From: JBBRLA01 sp038231615
GTDB taxonomy: Bacteria; Myxococcota_A; Polyangia; Palsa-1104; JAEUJZ01
DNA length: 20,610 nt
Direction of reading: 5' to 3'
Assembly: GCA_038231615.1 (NCBI GenBank)
Contig: JBBRLA010000063.1
Coordinates: forward strand, 1-20,610
A program made the position numbers and the translations under genes. The notes beneath the pieces were generated by a model, which saw only the letters and a program-made list of their open reading frames with translations, did not search any database and was not told where the DNA came from. This document shows, in pieces, positions 9,522-16,003 of this stretch (positions within the stretch are counted from its first letter, which is position 1; every line of letters starts with the position of its first letter).

Positions 9522-10562
9522 ATGAGTTTTCTTACATATACCGTCCCGATGCTTGCCTGTACCTGGCTGCTCTCGGCTTGTCCCGGCGGCGGCGGGCACG
9601 ACATGGGCCCTGGACCCGATCTCAGCGGCACCAACCCCGACCTGAGCGGCACACCGCCCGATCTCAGCGGCACCAACCCCGACCTGAGCGGCGCCAACGC
9701 CGACCTGACCAACCCCGTCGGGGGGCCGGTCAAGACGGTGTTCCTGATCTTGATGGAGAACACCAACTGGTCCGATATCAAGGGCAGCGCGTCGGCGCCC
9801 TACATCAACAACACGCTGCTGAAAGCCGCCTCGTACGCCACCCAGTACCAGAACCCGCCGGGCCTTCACCCCAGCGAGCCGAACTACCTGTGGCTGGAGG
9901 CCGGCACCAACTTCGGGGTGACCAATGACAACAACCCGAGCAGCAACCACCAGAGCAGCACGCAGCACCTGGTGACCCAACTCAAGGCCGCGGGGGTGAC
10001 CTGGAAGGCCTACCAGGAGGACATCTCCGGCACCGAGTGCCCGCTGACCTCTGTCGGGAAGTTTGCGCCCAAGCACCTGGGCATGCTCTTCTTCGACGAC
10101 GTCACCAATACCAACAGCAAGACCTCGGTGGAGTGCATCAGCCACGTGCGCCCCTACACCGAGCTTGGCACCGACCTTTCCGGCCACAGCACCGCGCGCT
10201 ACAACTTCATCACCCCCAACCTGTGCGACGATGGGCATGACTCCTTCGGCTGCGCCACCCTGGACCACGTCAAGAATGCGGACACCTGGCTGGCGGCGGA
10301 GGTGCCCAAGCTGCTGGCGTCCGACGCCTACAAGGACCACGGCGCGATCTTCATCACCTGGGACGAGAGCGAGGGCGGCGACAAACCCATCGGAATGATT
10401 GTCCTTTCGCCCAAGGCCAGGGGCGGGGGCTACAACAACGCCATCCCCTACACCCACAGCTCGACGCTGCGGACGATGCAGGAGATCTTCGGCGTGACGC
10501 CCCTGCTCGGCGACGCGGCCCACGCCACCAATCTGTCCGACCTCTTCAACTCGTACCCGTAA
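9522..10562 (+). CDS. Lipoprotein of the phosphoesterase / acid phosphatase family
   Basis: A 346-residue probable lipoprotein: hydrophobic leader ending in the lipobox L-S-A-C with C20 as the lipidated cysteine. Then come a Gly-rich spacer and four heptads PDLSGTN, PDLSGTP, PDLSGTN, PDLSGAN (residues 32-59), ending in ADLTNP, a flexible tether. The rest (about 68-346) resembles the phosphoesterase family that includes acid phosphatases and phospholipase C: VFLILMENTNWSDI near the start of the domain, APYINN, YNFITPNLCDDGHD, the metal-site-like IFITWDESEGGD, and HSSTLRTMQEIFGV near the end. It probably hydrolyses phosphomonoesters or phosphodiesters outside the cytoplasm. The substrate cannot be told from sequence. 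It has its own promoter-like element and RBS, and converges on the isochorismatase-like gene with only eight bases between stops. Confidence 0.85.
   Translation: MSFLTYTVPMLACTWLLSACPGGGGHDMGPGPDLSGTNPDLSGTPPDLSGTNPDLSGANADLTNPVGGPVKTVFLILMENTNWSDIKGSASAPYINNTLLKAASYATQYQNPPGLHPSEPNYLWLEAGTNFGVTNDNNPSSNHQSSTQHLVTQLKAAGVTWKAYQEDISGTECPLTSVGKFAPKHLGMLFFDDVTNTNSKTSVECISHVRPYTELGTDLSGHSTARYNFITPNLCDDGHDSFGCATLDHVKNADTWLAAEVPKLLASDAYKDHGAIFITWDESEGGDKPIGMIVLSPKARGGGYNNAIPYTHSSTLRTMQEIFGVTPLLGDAAHATNLSDLFNSYP
9615..9698 (+). repeat. 21-bp coding tandem repeat (PDLSG heptads), 42-bp higher order
   Basis: Four 21-base units encode the heptads PDLSGTN/PDLSGTP/PDLSGTN/PDLSGAN. Units alternate between CCCGATCTCAGCGGC and CCCGACCTGAGCGGC codon versions, so the array is really a 42-base unit present twice (9615-9656 and 9657-9698) with two or three differences near the end. 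A degenerate fifth unit (ADLTNP) follows. This points to recent duplication of a two-heptad block in the tether. Confidence 0.9.
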
Positions 10563-10570
10563 ACCCCGGG

Positions 10571-11137
10571 CTATTTGATGAGGGCGGAGATCGCTTTAAA
10601 CTCCGCCGTCCCCGCTTTCCCCAGCAGATCGAAGAGCACCGTCTCTGTCGAGGTGATCACCGCCCCTGCGCGATCCATCAGGGACAGGCCGACGCGGTGG
10701 TTGTCCGGGCTGCGCGAGACAACCGCGTCCTGGGGCACAAAGGGCGAAAACCCCTCCCGCAAGAGGTCCCGCACCGTCTGGAACACGCAGATGTGCGTCT
10801 CCATCCCGCAGGCAATCACCTGCTTCCTGCCCAGTGCCAAAAGCCGCGCCCGGGCGGCGGGGGCGGCGACGCAGGAAAACTCCATCTTCTCGATCGGGAC
10901 TGTCCCCGGGGGCAGCGCCGCCCGCACCGCCTCTACCGTCGGCCCCAGGCCCTTTTTGTACTGCTCGGTCAGCACCACCGGCAGTCCCAGCAGCTTGGCG
11001 CCCTCGATCAGGGCCGCGATGCTGCGGGCCGCCCGGGTCATCGCCTCGGGCTGCATCGCCCCGGCAAGACGCTCCTGCACGTCGATGACCAACAAGGCCG
11101 CGTCCGCCGGCACCAGCACAAGCTGTTCTGCGTTCAT
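10571..11137 (-). CDS. Isochorismatase-family cysteine hydrolase
   Basis: A 188-residue protein, normal for the isochorismatase-like (YcaC/nicotinamidase-type) fold. The expected Asp-Lys-Cys triad is present: D19 in ALLVIDVQERL, K84 in PIEKMEFSC, and the nucleophile C117 in CGMETHICVFQTV. The GMETHICV segment contains the cis-peptide-type motif before the Cys. The frame is open for 25 codons upstream, but those residues look non-coding and the fold begins properly from ATG at 11137. No strong RBS is visible. Members hydrolyse amides, ureas or ethers. The substrate here is unknown, and although it sits near a urease cluster I see no evidence of a urea-related role. It is transcribed opposite to both neighbours. 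Confidence 0.9.
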   Translation of the reverse strand: MNAEQLVLVPADAALLVIDVQERLAGAMQPEAMTRAARSIAALIEGAKLLGLPVVLTEQYKKGLGPTVEAVRAALPPGTVPIEKMEFSCVAAPAARARLLALGRKQVIACGMETHICVFQTVRDLLREGFSPFVPQDAVVSRSPDNHRVGLSLMDRAGAVITSTETVLFDLLGKAGTAEFKAISALIK

Positions 11138-11265
11138 GAACAGGCTTTTATCACGTTGCCAAGCCACCGCCGCGCGAATGACGGTAGCCGAAAGCGACGC
11201 GATCCTTGACAATCGACCATCGCCGCGCGAAACCTGACGCCCCCAAGGCCCCCCTCGGAGTGACG

Positions 11266-11922
11266 ATGCATTATCTGGAACTGCTGCTAAACCTGATCAG
11301 AAACCCCGGCGATCTCATCAAGTGGGGCGGCTACCCCGTCATGGCGATGATCATCTTCGCCGAGACCGGCCTCATGGCCTTCTTCCTGCCCGGGGACTCC
11401 TTGCTGGTGGTCGCCGGCATCTTCGCCGCCAAGGGGAGCCTGAACATCCTGTGGTTGAACCTCCTGCTCATCCCCCTGGCCGTCGCCGGGGACGCCCTGT
11501 CCTACCAGATCGGGGAAAAGACCGGCCCGCGCATCTTCAGCCGGCCCCGCTCGCGCTTCTTCAACCCCGACCACCTGCGCGCGGCCCATGCCTTCTATGC
11601 CAAGCACGGCGGCAAGACCATCATCATCGCGCGCTTCATCCCGGTGCTGCGCACCTTCGTGCCCGTGGTGGCGGGCGTGGCGGCCATGACCTACCGGCGC
11701 TTTGCGGCCTACAACATCGTCGGGGCGGCAAGCTGGGTGCTCTCGATGACGCTGCTGGGTTATTTCCTGGGCGCTGTGTGCGAGCGCATGGGCCTCCCCC
11801 TGGACCGGCACATCGAGAAGGTGATCATGGTGGTGGTGTTTCTGTCGATCTTGCCGGGGATCATCCACTACCTGAGGATGCGGGGGCAGTCGAAGGAGCA
11901 GGTGGGGGCCGACGGAATCTAG
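11266..11922 (+). CDS. DedA-family (SNARE-associated) inner membrane protein
   Basis: A 218-residue membrane protein. The start at ATG 11266 is favoured over an upstream in-frame start at 11206 because a GGAG lies just before it and the family resembles this N-terminus. Signature segments are ETGLMAFFLPGDSLL (33-47), carrying the conserved acidic residue and PGDS loop, and IIARFIPVLRTFVPVVAGV, carrying the conserved arginines. About five hydrophobic segments are visible, ending with a basic cytoplasmic tail. DedA proteins affect membrane homeostasis and have been linked to undecaprenyl-phosphate or phospholipid flipping. The stop is shared as a CTAG palindrome with the convergent gene that follows. 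Confidence 0.93.
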   Translation: MHYLELLLNLIRNPGDLIKWGGYPVMAMIIFAETGLMAFFLPGDSLLVVAGIFAAKGSLNILWLNLLLIPLAVAGDALSYQIGEKTGPRIFSRPRSRFFNPDHLRAAHAFYAKHGGKTIIIARFIPVLRTFVPVVAGVAAMTYRRFAAYNIVGAASWVLSMTLLGYFLGAVCERMGLPLDRHIEKVIMVVVFLSILPGIIHYLRMRGQSKEQVGADGI

Positions 11923-12188
11923 GAGTTCCCGCCGCCGCCCTTGACGAAGGCCTTGCGCGCGGCCGAAAGGTTCCAGCCGCAGCCGGTCTGCTGCTCGATC
12001 AGTTTGTGGGTCGCGGGGCCGGCGCTGCCATCGACGTCATAGCCGAAGACCGACTGCACGGTGATGATGGCGTTGTGGGTCGCGTCCCCGAACTCGCCGT
12101 CCACGTTCAGGCTGAATCCCAGGCTGTTCAGTTTCTCTTGTAGGGCCTTGACCTCTTCGCCGGACGAACCCTTCTTCAGCACGCTCAT
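11919..12188 (-). CDS. Small peptidoglycan-binding-domain protein
   Basis: An 89-residue protein that is almost entirely one PG_binding_1 domain: LKKGSSGEEVKALQEKLNSL (4-23), LNVDGEFGDATHNAIITVQ, and the second half VDGSAGPATHKLIEQQ. A short tail with GGGGN ends the protein. No signal peptide, lipobox or enzymatic domain is present, which is unusual because such domains normally accompany hydrolases. It could be a phage-type or cytoplasmically released module, or be exported by another route. The start ATG at 12188 has only a weak upstream GAAGTAGG. The stop overlaps that of the convergent dedA gene by 4 bases. Confidence 0.85.
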   Translation of the reverse strand: MSVLKKGSSGEEVKALQEKLNSLGFSLNVDGEFGDATHNAIITVQSVFGYDVDGSAGPATHKLIEQQTGCGWNLSAARKAFVKGGGGNS

Positions 12189-12310
12189 GTAGACCTACTT
12201 CCCGGATGACGTTGACATGGTTAGAAGCGCCAGAATGGCAAAGGAGAGTAGCAAAGGAGATGGGGGGCGACAACCCCACGCGGACCCCGTCGAGGCCGTC
12301 CCGACGTGCG

Positions 12311-12700
12311 TTAGCGGCGCAGGGGAAGCAGGCCCTGTACCCGGCTGTCGCGGAAATACAGGCCTCCCCAGACCATCATGCCCAGCACCAGGGGGGCGAT
12401 GAGGGCCGGATCGCCGATGCGCGCGTGGGTGGCCACCGCGCCGCCCAGGTACCCGGTCAGAAGCACTGCCCCCAGCCCCGCAGTGGCCGGGATCAGGTAC
12501 AGGACGGTGCAGGCGAGTTCCAGCAGGCCGATCACCGTCAGGGCGGACGCGTGGTAACCGAACATGGCGAATTGGCTCACGATTTTGTCGGAATGCGTGA
12601 GCTTCATCGTGCCGCTGCCGAGCAGCATGAGCGCGGGCAGCGCGGTCAGGATGCGCCCGGCCCACAGGGCCCCTTTGCTCGTGGCTGGTTGCGTTTCCAT
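12311..12700 (-). CDS. DoxX-family membrane protein
   Basis: A 129-residue protein with four hydrophobic helices: about 12-32, 44-70, 72-92 and 97-113. Segments LWAGRILTALPALMLLGSGT, IGLLELACTVLYLIP, and LLTGYLGGAVATHARIG followed by APLVLGMMVWGGLYFRD fit the DoxX/DoxD-like family. The start at 12700 is decided by a strong GAGGAGGAC just upstream on the minus strand; longer in-frame starts to 12805 would run into the divergent regulator promoter. DoxX proteins are of poorly defined function, linked in some organisms to redox or thiol stress. The divergent hxlR gene is the natural candidate regulator. Confidence 0.9.
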   Translation of the reverse strand: METQPATSKGALWAGRILTALPALMLLGSGTMKLTHSDKIVSQFAMFGYHASALTVIGLLELACTVLYLIPATAGLGAVLLTGYLGGAVATHARIGDPALIAPLVLGMMVWGGLYFRDSRVQGLLPLRR

Positions 12701-12764
12701 CGTGTCCTCCTCCTCTTTGATGCATGCGCCGCGGGATGAGCGGCTTGTTGCCTGGTTTCGATCC

Positions 12765-12795
12765 GTAACCATGGCTATATTGATTACCAGGTCAC
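12765..12795. promoter_or_regulatory. Probable hxlR/doxX operator-promoter region
   Basis: TATATT at 12776-12781 is a good -10 for hxlR. It is bracketed by an imperfect inverted repeat, GTAACC (12765-12770) and GATTAC (12782-12787), 5 of 6 positions matching. ACCAGGTCAC at 12786-12795 recurs exactly at 12823-12832 over the hxlR start. On the minus strand TATAGC overlaps the same spot, so divergent promoters may share it. These half-sites are candidate HxlR binding sites, giving autoregulation and doxX control. This is inference. Confidence 0.5.
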
Positions 12796-12817
12796 CGAAG
12801 TGCAAGGAGGCACATGG

Positions 12818-13195
12818 ATGTCACCAGGTCACAGGGATGTCTCTATGGGAAGCTGCCTCGTGGTACGCGACATCTTGAGCCGAGTGGGCGACAAGTGGAG
12901 CGTCCTCATCATCGTGATGCTGGGGGACGGGGCCCTGCGTTTCAGTGCGCTGCGCCGCGCCATCCAGGGCATCTCGCAACGCATGCTGACCCTGACGCTG
13001 CGCGGGCTGGAACGGGACGGTCTCTTGACGCGATCGGTCTTCCCCGATGTGCCGCCGCGAGTGGAATATGAGCTGACCCGCCTGGGGCGGACGCTGTTGG
13101 AACCGGTGCAGGTCCTGGGACGGTGGGCCGGTGAGCACGGCCCCGAGATCACCCAGGCCCGCGCCACCTTCGACGGGCAGCATCCGGCAAAGTGA
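12818..13195 (+). CDS. HxlR-family winged-helix transcriptional regulator
   Basis: A 125-residue DNA-binding protein. Start ATG 12818 is preceded by AAGGAGG at 12804-12810; GTG 12800 in frame is less likely because it lies upstream of that RBS. The HxlR fold is clear: a conserved Cys near the N-terminus (SCLVVRDILSRVGDKW), then LRFSALRRAIQGISQRML as the recognition helix region, LRGLERDGLLTRSVF, the PPRVEYELTRLG wing, and a helical dimer tail. In HxlR proteins such as YodB and HypR this Cys senses electrophiles or disulfide stress. The Cys here makes redox sensing plausible. It is divergent from doxX, with candidate operator repeats between the two genes. Confidence 0.94.
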   Translation: MSPGHRDVSMGSCLVVRDILSRVGDKWSVLIIVMLGDGALRFSALRRAIQGISQRMLTLTLRGLERDGLLTRSVFPDVPPRVEYELTRLGRTLLEPVQVLGRWAGEHGPEITQARATFDGQHPAK

Positions 13196-13444
13196 GACAC
13201 CGGGTCGGATCTAATCCAAAGACGGGCGTGCGCAGTCTGTTTACACGGGACCGGCTTCTGCGCCAGCGACGGTCGCCCTGATTCGATTCCAGTAGCCGTG
13301 CGGCCCGTCCCCTGGTAGAACGGTCGACAAGGTAAAGATCGCAACTTCCCATCTCACGGAGTCCGGCCTTGTCGAGTCAGTGGAATTCAAAGGAGCAGGA
13401 CCGCTCCGCATGCAGCGCCGAATTAGTGGACCGCTGTGGAAGAA
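13196..13444. other. Intergenic region, no gene recognised
   Basis: About 250 bases between hxlR and the IPT lipoprotein gene. GATTCGATTCC at 13280-13290 looks like a tRNA T-loop but no cloverleaf can be built around it. Short minus-strand frames are open but show no family features. Base use is less codon-like than in the flanking genes. I see no promoter that I would defend. Confidence 0.4.
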
Positions 13445-13472
13445 CCCCCGGGAGCGGGATGAAGCCCGGGGG
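13445..13472 (-). terminator. Perfect GC hairpin after the IPT lipoprotein gene
   Basis: CCCCCGGG (13445-13452) and CCCGGGGG (13465-13472) form an exact 8-bp inverted repeat with a 12-base loop, lying four bases past the stop of the minus-strand gene. Read on that strand it is followed only by TTCTTCC, so the T-tract is weak. It probably acts as a terminator for the minus strand. Confidence 0.6.
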
Positions 13473-13476
13473 TCGA

Positions 13477-13917
13477 CTACTTCTTCTTATCGAAGAAGTT
13501 CTTCATCACCTTGGACTGGTCGGTGGCGTCCAGATAGGTGAACCCGTTCTTCAGCAAATAGGCCCGGCCGTCGTCGAAGACAACGGTGATGTCGGCCTTG
13601 GCGTTCTTGTCCCCGGGGGGCAAAGTGACCTTGATGGTGTGGTCCGACTCGACGACGATGTTGGTCGCGTCGCGCTTGCCGAACTTCACGGCGACACCGC
13701 CGCCGTGGCCCGCGTTGAACCCGTTGCCCTTGATCTGGATCTCCTCGCCGCCCACGTACGTGCCGTTGGCCGGTTCCAGTTCGTTGACGCGGGTCTCGTT
13801 CGAGCAGCCGATGCCCACAAAAAGACCGATACCGAGGCCCAGCAGCGCCCCGACCCCCCAAGGATTAGCCCAAAGACCAGCCTGAAGACCAGCCCGAAGG
13901 CCAGATCGAACGCGCAT
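13477..13917 (-). CDS. IPT/TIG-domain lipoprotein
   Basis: A 146-residue protein. The start at 13917 is supported by GAGGAG six bases upstream. A long signal-like segment (1-38) has a basic n-region expanded by a repeat (SGLRAGLQAGLW), a hydrophobic Gly/Leu core, and C38 after GIG as a possible, slightly atypical lipobox. Residues about 43-130 form one IPT/TIG immunoglobulin-like domain: VNELEPANGTYVGGEEIQI, KGNGFNAG, VKFGKRDATNIVV, VTLPPGDKNAKADITVVF, and KNGFTYLD. Such domains are surface or periplasmic binding modules. The C-terminus is basic (DKKK). It diverges from the cupredoxin-like lipoprotein, and a terminator hairpin follows it. The specific function is unknown. Confidence 0.8.
   Translation of the reverse strand: MRVRSGLRAGLQAGLWANPWGVGALLGLGIGLFVGIGCSNETRVNELEPANGTYVGGEEIQIKGNGFNAGHGGGVAVKFGKRDATNIVVESDHTIKVTLPPGDKNAKADITVVFDDGRAYLLKNGFTYLDATDQSKVMKNFFDKKK
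13873..13908 (-). repeat. 12-bp tandem repeat in the signal peptide of the IPT lipoprotein
   Basis: Three 12-base units on the plus strand, AAGACCAGCCTG, AAGACCAGCCCG and AAGGCCAGATCG, encode on the minus strand the repeated Arg/Gln-Ala-Gly-Leu pattern of the signal peptide n-region. Four-residue steps keep the frame, so the signal peptide may have lengthened by slippage. Confidence 0.7.
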
Positions 13918-14050
13918 GTGATTCTCCTCGCTACTTATTGGGCACCGTACCACCATCTGGGGCAGAGGACAAGCGCAAGCTGCCTACCGGGCGGTTCCGG
14001 TGGCGGTTCCGACGGTTTCGGCGGGTTTCCCCGGGGGCACACGGCTTTTC

Positions 14051-14079
14051 TTGACTCGCGCGCCCCCCCCTGCTATCGA
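14051..14079 (+). promoter_or_regulatory. Possible sigma70-type promoter of the cupredoxin-like lipoprotein
   Basis: TTGACT at 14051-14056 and TATCGA at 14074-14079 are separated by exactly 17 bases, with an extended -10 TG at 14071-14072. The predicted transcript would begin near 14086, only about six bases before the proposed TTG start at 14092, which would make the mRNA nearly leaderless. The -35 match is strong, the -10 match moderate. Confidence 0.4.
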
Positions 14080-14091
14080 AACGGTCCCGTC

Positions 14092-14955
14092 TTGTCCGCC
14101 TCCCGAACCCAGCACCTCCGCCGATTCCCCCGCTCCCTGGCGGCCCGCGGCTGGCTCGTGTCAGCTCTGCTTTTCGTCGTCTGCGGGTGCCAGAAGAAGC
14201 CGGAGGCCCCGGCCATCGACACGGCCGAGAAAAAGCTCGCCCCGAAAAAGCTTGCCCCGCCAGGGAAAAAGGGCGACGGGGCGATTGCCGGCAGCGTCGT
14301 GTTCATCGGCAAGCCACCGGAGACGCCCGTGCTGCCACGAAGCAACGACCCGGTGTGCGCCCGCGCCCGCTCTTTGAAGGAGTCCGAGTCGATCGTCGTC
14401 AACCGCAACGGCACCCTGAAGGACGTCCTCATCCGCGTCACCGAAGGGGTCACGGGGTCCTACCCGCCCCCGGAGCAGCCGGTCTCTATCGACCAGCGGG
14501 AGTGCATGTACCAGCCGCGGGTGTCCACCGCCGTCGCTGGGCAGAGGGTCCAGATTCGCAACGGCGACGAGACGCTCCACAACGTCCACGCCTTCCGGGG
14601 CCCCAGCACCCTGTTCAACAAGGTGCAGATGAACCCGCGGAGCCCGGTCATCGAATTTCCCGCACCCTCGTCGCCGGAGGGGCCGTCGCCGGCTCCGTCC
14701 GGTGGACTCGGTGAGCCCGGGACCCTGCTGAAGCTGCGCTGCGACGTGCACCCGTGGATGGTCGGGTATCTTTATGTCGCCGACCACCCCTTCGTAGCGG
14801 TCACCGGTGAGGACGGCAGCTTCACGCTCTTGGGACTGGTGGATGGGACCTACCGGGTCGAAGCGTGGCACGAGGTGCTGGGCATCCAGTCCGCCAAGGT
14901 GACGGTCAGCGGCAAGGGACCGGCCCGGCTGACGTTCAGTTACGCCGCGCCATGA
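14092..14955 (+). CDS. Cupredoxin-like lipoprotein near heme A genes
   Basis: A 287-residue protein if it begins at TTG 14092. No ATG or GTG gives a sensible N-terminus, while TTG yields a proper lipoprotein signal: Arg-rich n-region, GWLVSALLFVV core and lipobox V-C-G-C (C33). After a Lys/Pro-rich tether the domain resembles plastocyanin-like, methylamine-utilisation-type proteins: GAIAGSVVFIGK, C138, DETLHNVHAF with H163 and H166, then a C217-D-V-H220-P-W-M223 motif, and VTGEDGSFTLLGL...VEAWHEVLG. His, Cys, His and Met of this pattern are typical copper ligands, so electron transfer or copper handling in the periplasm is plausible. The same-strand ctaA-ctaB-DUF420 genes lie just downstream. 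The long open frame upstream to 13369 is antisense to another gene and is not coding. Confidence 0.8.
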   Translation: MSASRTQHLRRFPRSLAARGWLVSALLFVVCGCQKKPEAPAIDTAEKKLAPKKLAPPGKKGDGAIAGSVVFIGKPPETPVLPRSNDPVCARARSLKESESIVVNRNGTLKDVLIRVTEGVTGSYPPPEQPVSIDQRECMYQPRVSTAVAGQRVQIRNGDETLHNVHAFRGPSTLFNKVQMNPRSPVIEFPAPSSPEGPSPAPSGGLGEPGTLLKLRCDVHPWMVGYLYVADHPFVAVTGEDGSFTLLGLVDGTYRVEAWHEVLGIQSAKVTVSGKGPARLTFSYAAP

Positions 14956-15025
14956 CCTCCATGCAAGGACCGCGGGGGGATGCTATGGTCTTGTCGCAGC
15001 GATTCAGAAACGAGACTTCCTGACC

Positions 15026-16003
15026 ATGTGGACCCATCGATTTGCCGTGGCAACCGCCATCGCCACCTTCGCCCTGCTCCTCATCGGCGGCATTGTGCAC
15101 GGCACCGGATCATCCCTGGCGTGCCCGGACTGGCCCACCTGTTTCGGCAGTTTCTTCCCGGTGATGAAGGGCAACGTACTGGTCGAGCACGGTCACCGCT
15201 TGGTGGCCGGTGCCGTCGGCCTGTGCACCCTGGTGCTGGCGGGACTGCTCTTCAAGGATTGGCGGTCTTCGCCAAAGCGGCCAGGCCGGCAGGGCGACGA
15301 AGGGAAAAAGGCGCGCTTCTATCTGGGGCTTTTGGCCGTGGGGCTGGTGTGCTTTCAGGGGGTGCTGGGCGGTCTGACGGTGATCTACCGCCTGCCGGCG
15401 CTGATCTCCGCCGCCCACCTGATGACCTCGATGCTTTTCTTCTCGCTGCTGGTGGCGATCGCCTGCCTGACCCGGCCGGGACCGGTTGAAGTGGGCGCTG
15501 CCACCTCCGCGCCCGCCCGACAGCCGGTGTCCCCGGGGGCCTACAAGTTGCTGCTCTTCACCACCCTGCTCACCTACGGGCAGATCGCCCTGGGGGGGCT
15601 GGTGCGGCACACCGGGGCCGGCCTGGCCTGCCTGGACCTGCCCCTTTGCCGCGGGCAGGTGCTGCCGCTGGCGGAGCACCCCACCGTGTTGATCCAGGCG
15701 CTGCACCGGCTGAATGCCCTGGTCGTGGGCGGGCTGGTCATCGCCGTGGCGGTCCTTTTGCTGCGGGCGCTGCGCGGGGTCGCCGGGGGTCGGGCGGTGC
15801 GCCTGTTGGCGCACTCCCTGCCGCTGCTGGTGCTGATCCAGATGGCCCTGGGAGTGATGAGCGTGCTCTCGTTCCTGGGGCTCTTCTATGTGACCGCGCA
15901 CCTGGGGATCGGGGCCCTGCTTCTGGGTTCGCTGGTGGAACTGAGTTTCCTTTCGCGGCCCGAACCAGCCCTTTCAGGCAGCGCCTGGGCGGTGACCCCT
16001 TGA
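15026..16003 (+). CDS. ctaA: Heme A synthase (CtaA/COX15)
   Basis: A 325-residue membrane protein with eight predicted helices in two four-helix halves, the CtaA/COX15 layout. It oxidises the methyl group of heme O to give heme A for aa3-type cytochrome oxidases. The first half carries the cysteine pair C33/C39 (ACPDWPTC), the conserved EHGHR (E54-R58), and H131. The second half carries C202/C208 (ACLDLPLC), H227 in QALHRLNALVVGG, and H292 in TAHLG. These are the heme-binding histidines and the loop disulfide expected for the CtaA family. The upstream 70-base gap contains TGCTATGGT, a weak promoter candidate. Its stop overlaps the ctaB start as TTGA at 16000-16003. Confidence 0.96.
   Translation: MWTHRFAVATAIATFALLLIGGIVHGTGSSLACPDWPTCFGSFFPVMKGNVLVEHGHRLVAGAVGLCTLVLAGLLFKDWRSSPKRPGRQGDEGKKARFYLGLLAVGLVCFQGVLGGLTVIYRLPALISAAHLMTSMLFFSLLVAIACLTRPGPVEVGAATSAPARQPVSPGAYKLLLFTTLLTYGQIALGGLVRHTGAGLACLDLPLCRGQVLPLAEHPTVLIQALHRLNALVVGGLVIAVAVLLLRALRGVAGGRAVRLLAHSLPLLVLIQMALGVMSVLSFLGLFYVTAHLGIGALLLGSLVELSFLSRPEPALSGSAWAVTP

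Noticed and set aside
9615..9698. CRISPR-like short repeats
   Set aside because: Units are contiguous without spacers and encode in-frame heptads of a lipoprotein.
10571..11137. Isochorismatase-like hydrolase as a urea-generating partner of urease
   Set aside because: The triad is generic for the family and the gene is 5.7 kb from ureG on the opposite strand; nothing links it to urea.
12206..12739. Plus-strand ORF opposite doxX
   Set aside because: Composition is Gln/Gly/Arg-rich, and the minus strand encodes a proper four-helix DoxX protein with a strong RBS.
13270..13310. tRNA-like T-loop (GATTCGATTCC)
   Set aside because: No acceptor, D-arm or anticodon stem can be formed around it.
13988..14030. 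GGCGGTTCCG tandem copies between the two lipoprotein genes
   Set aside because: Two exact copies 12 bases apart plus degenerate ones are too few, in GC-rich DNA, to claim a regulatory site.
13369..14091. N-terminal extension of the cupredoxin-like protein from ATG-type starts near 13369
   Set aside because: It would run antisense through the IPT lipoprotein gene, and a lipoprotein signal only forms from TTG 14092.
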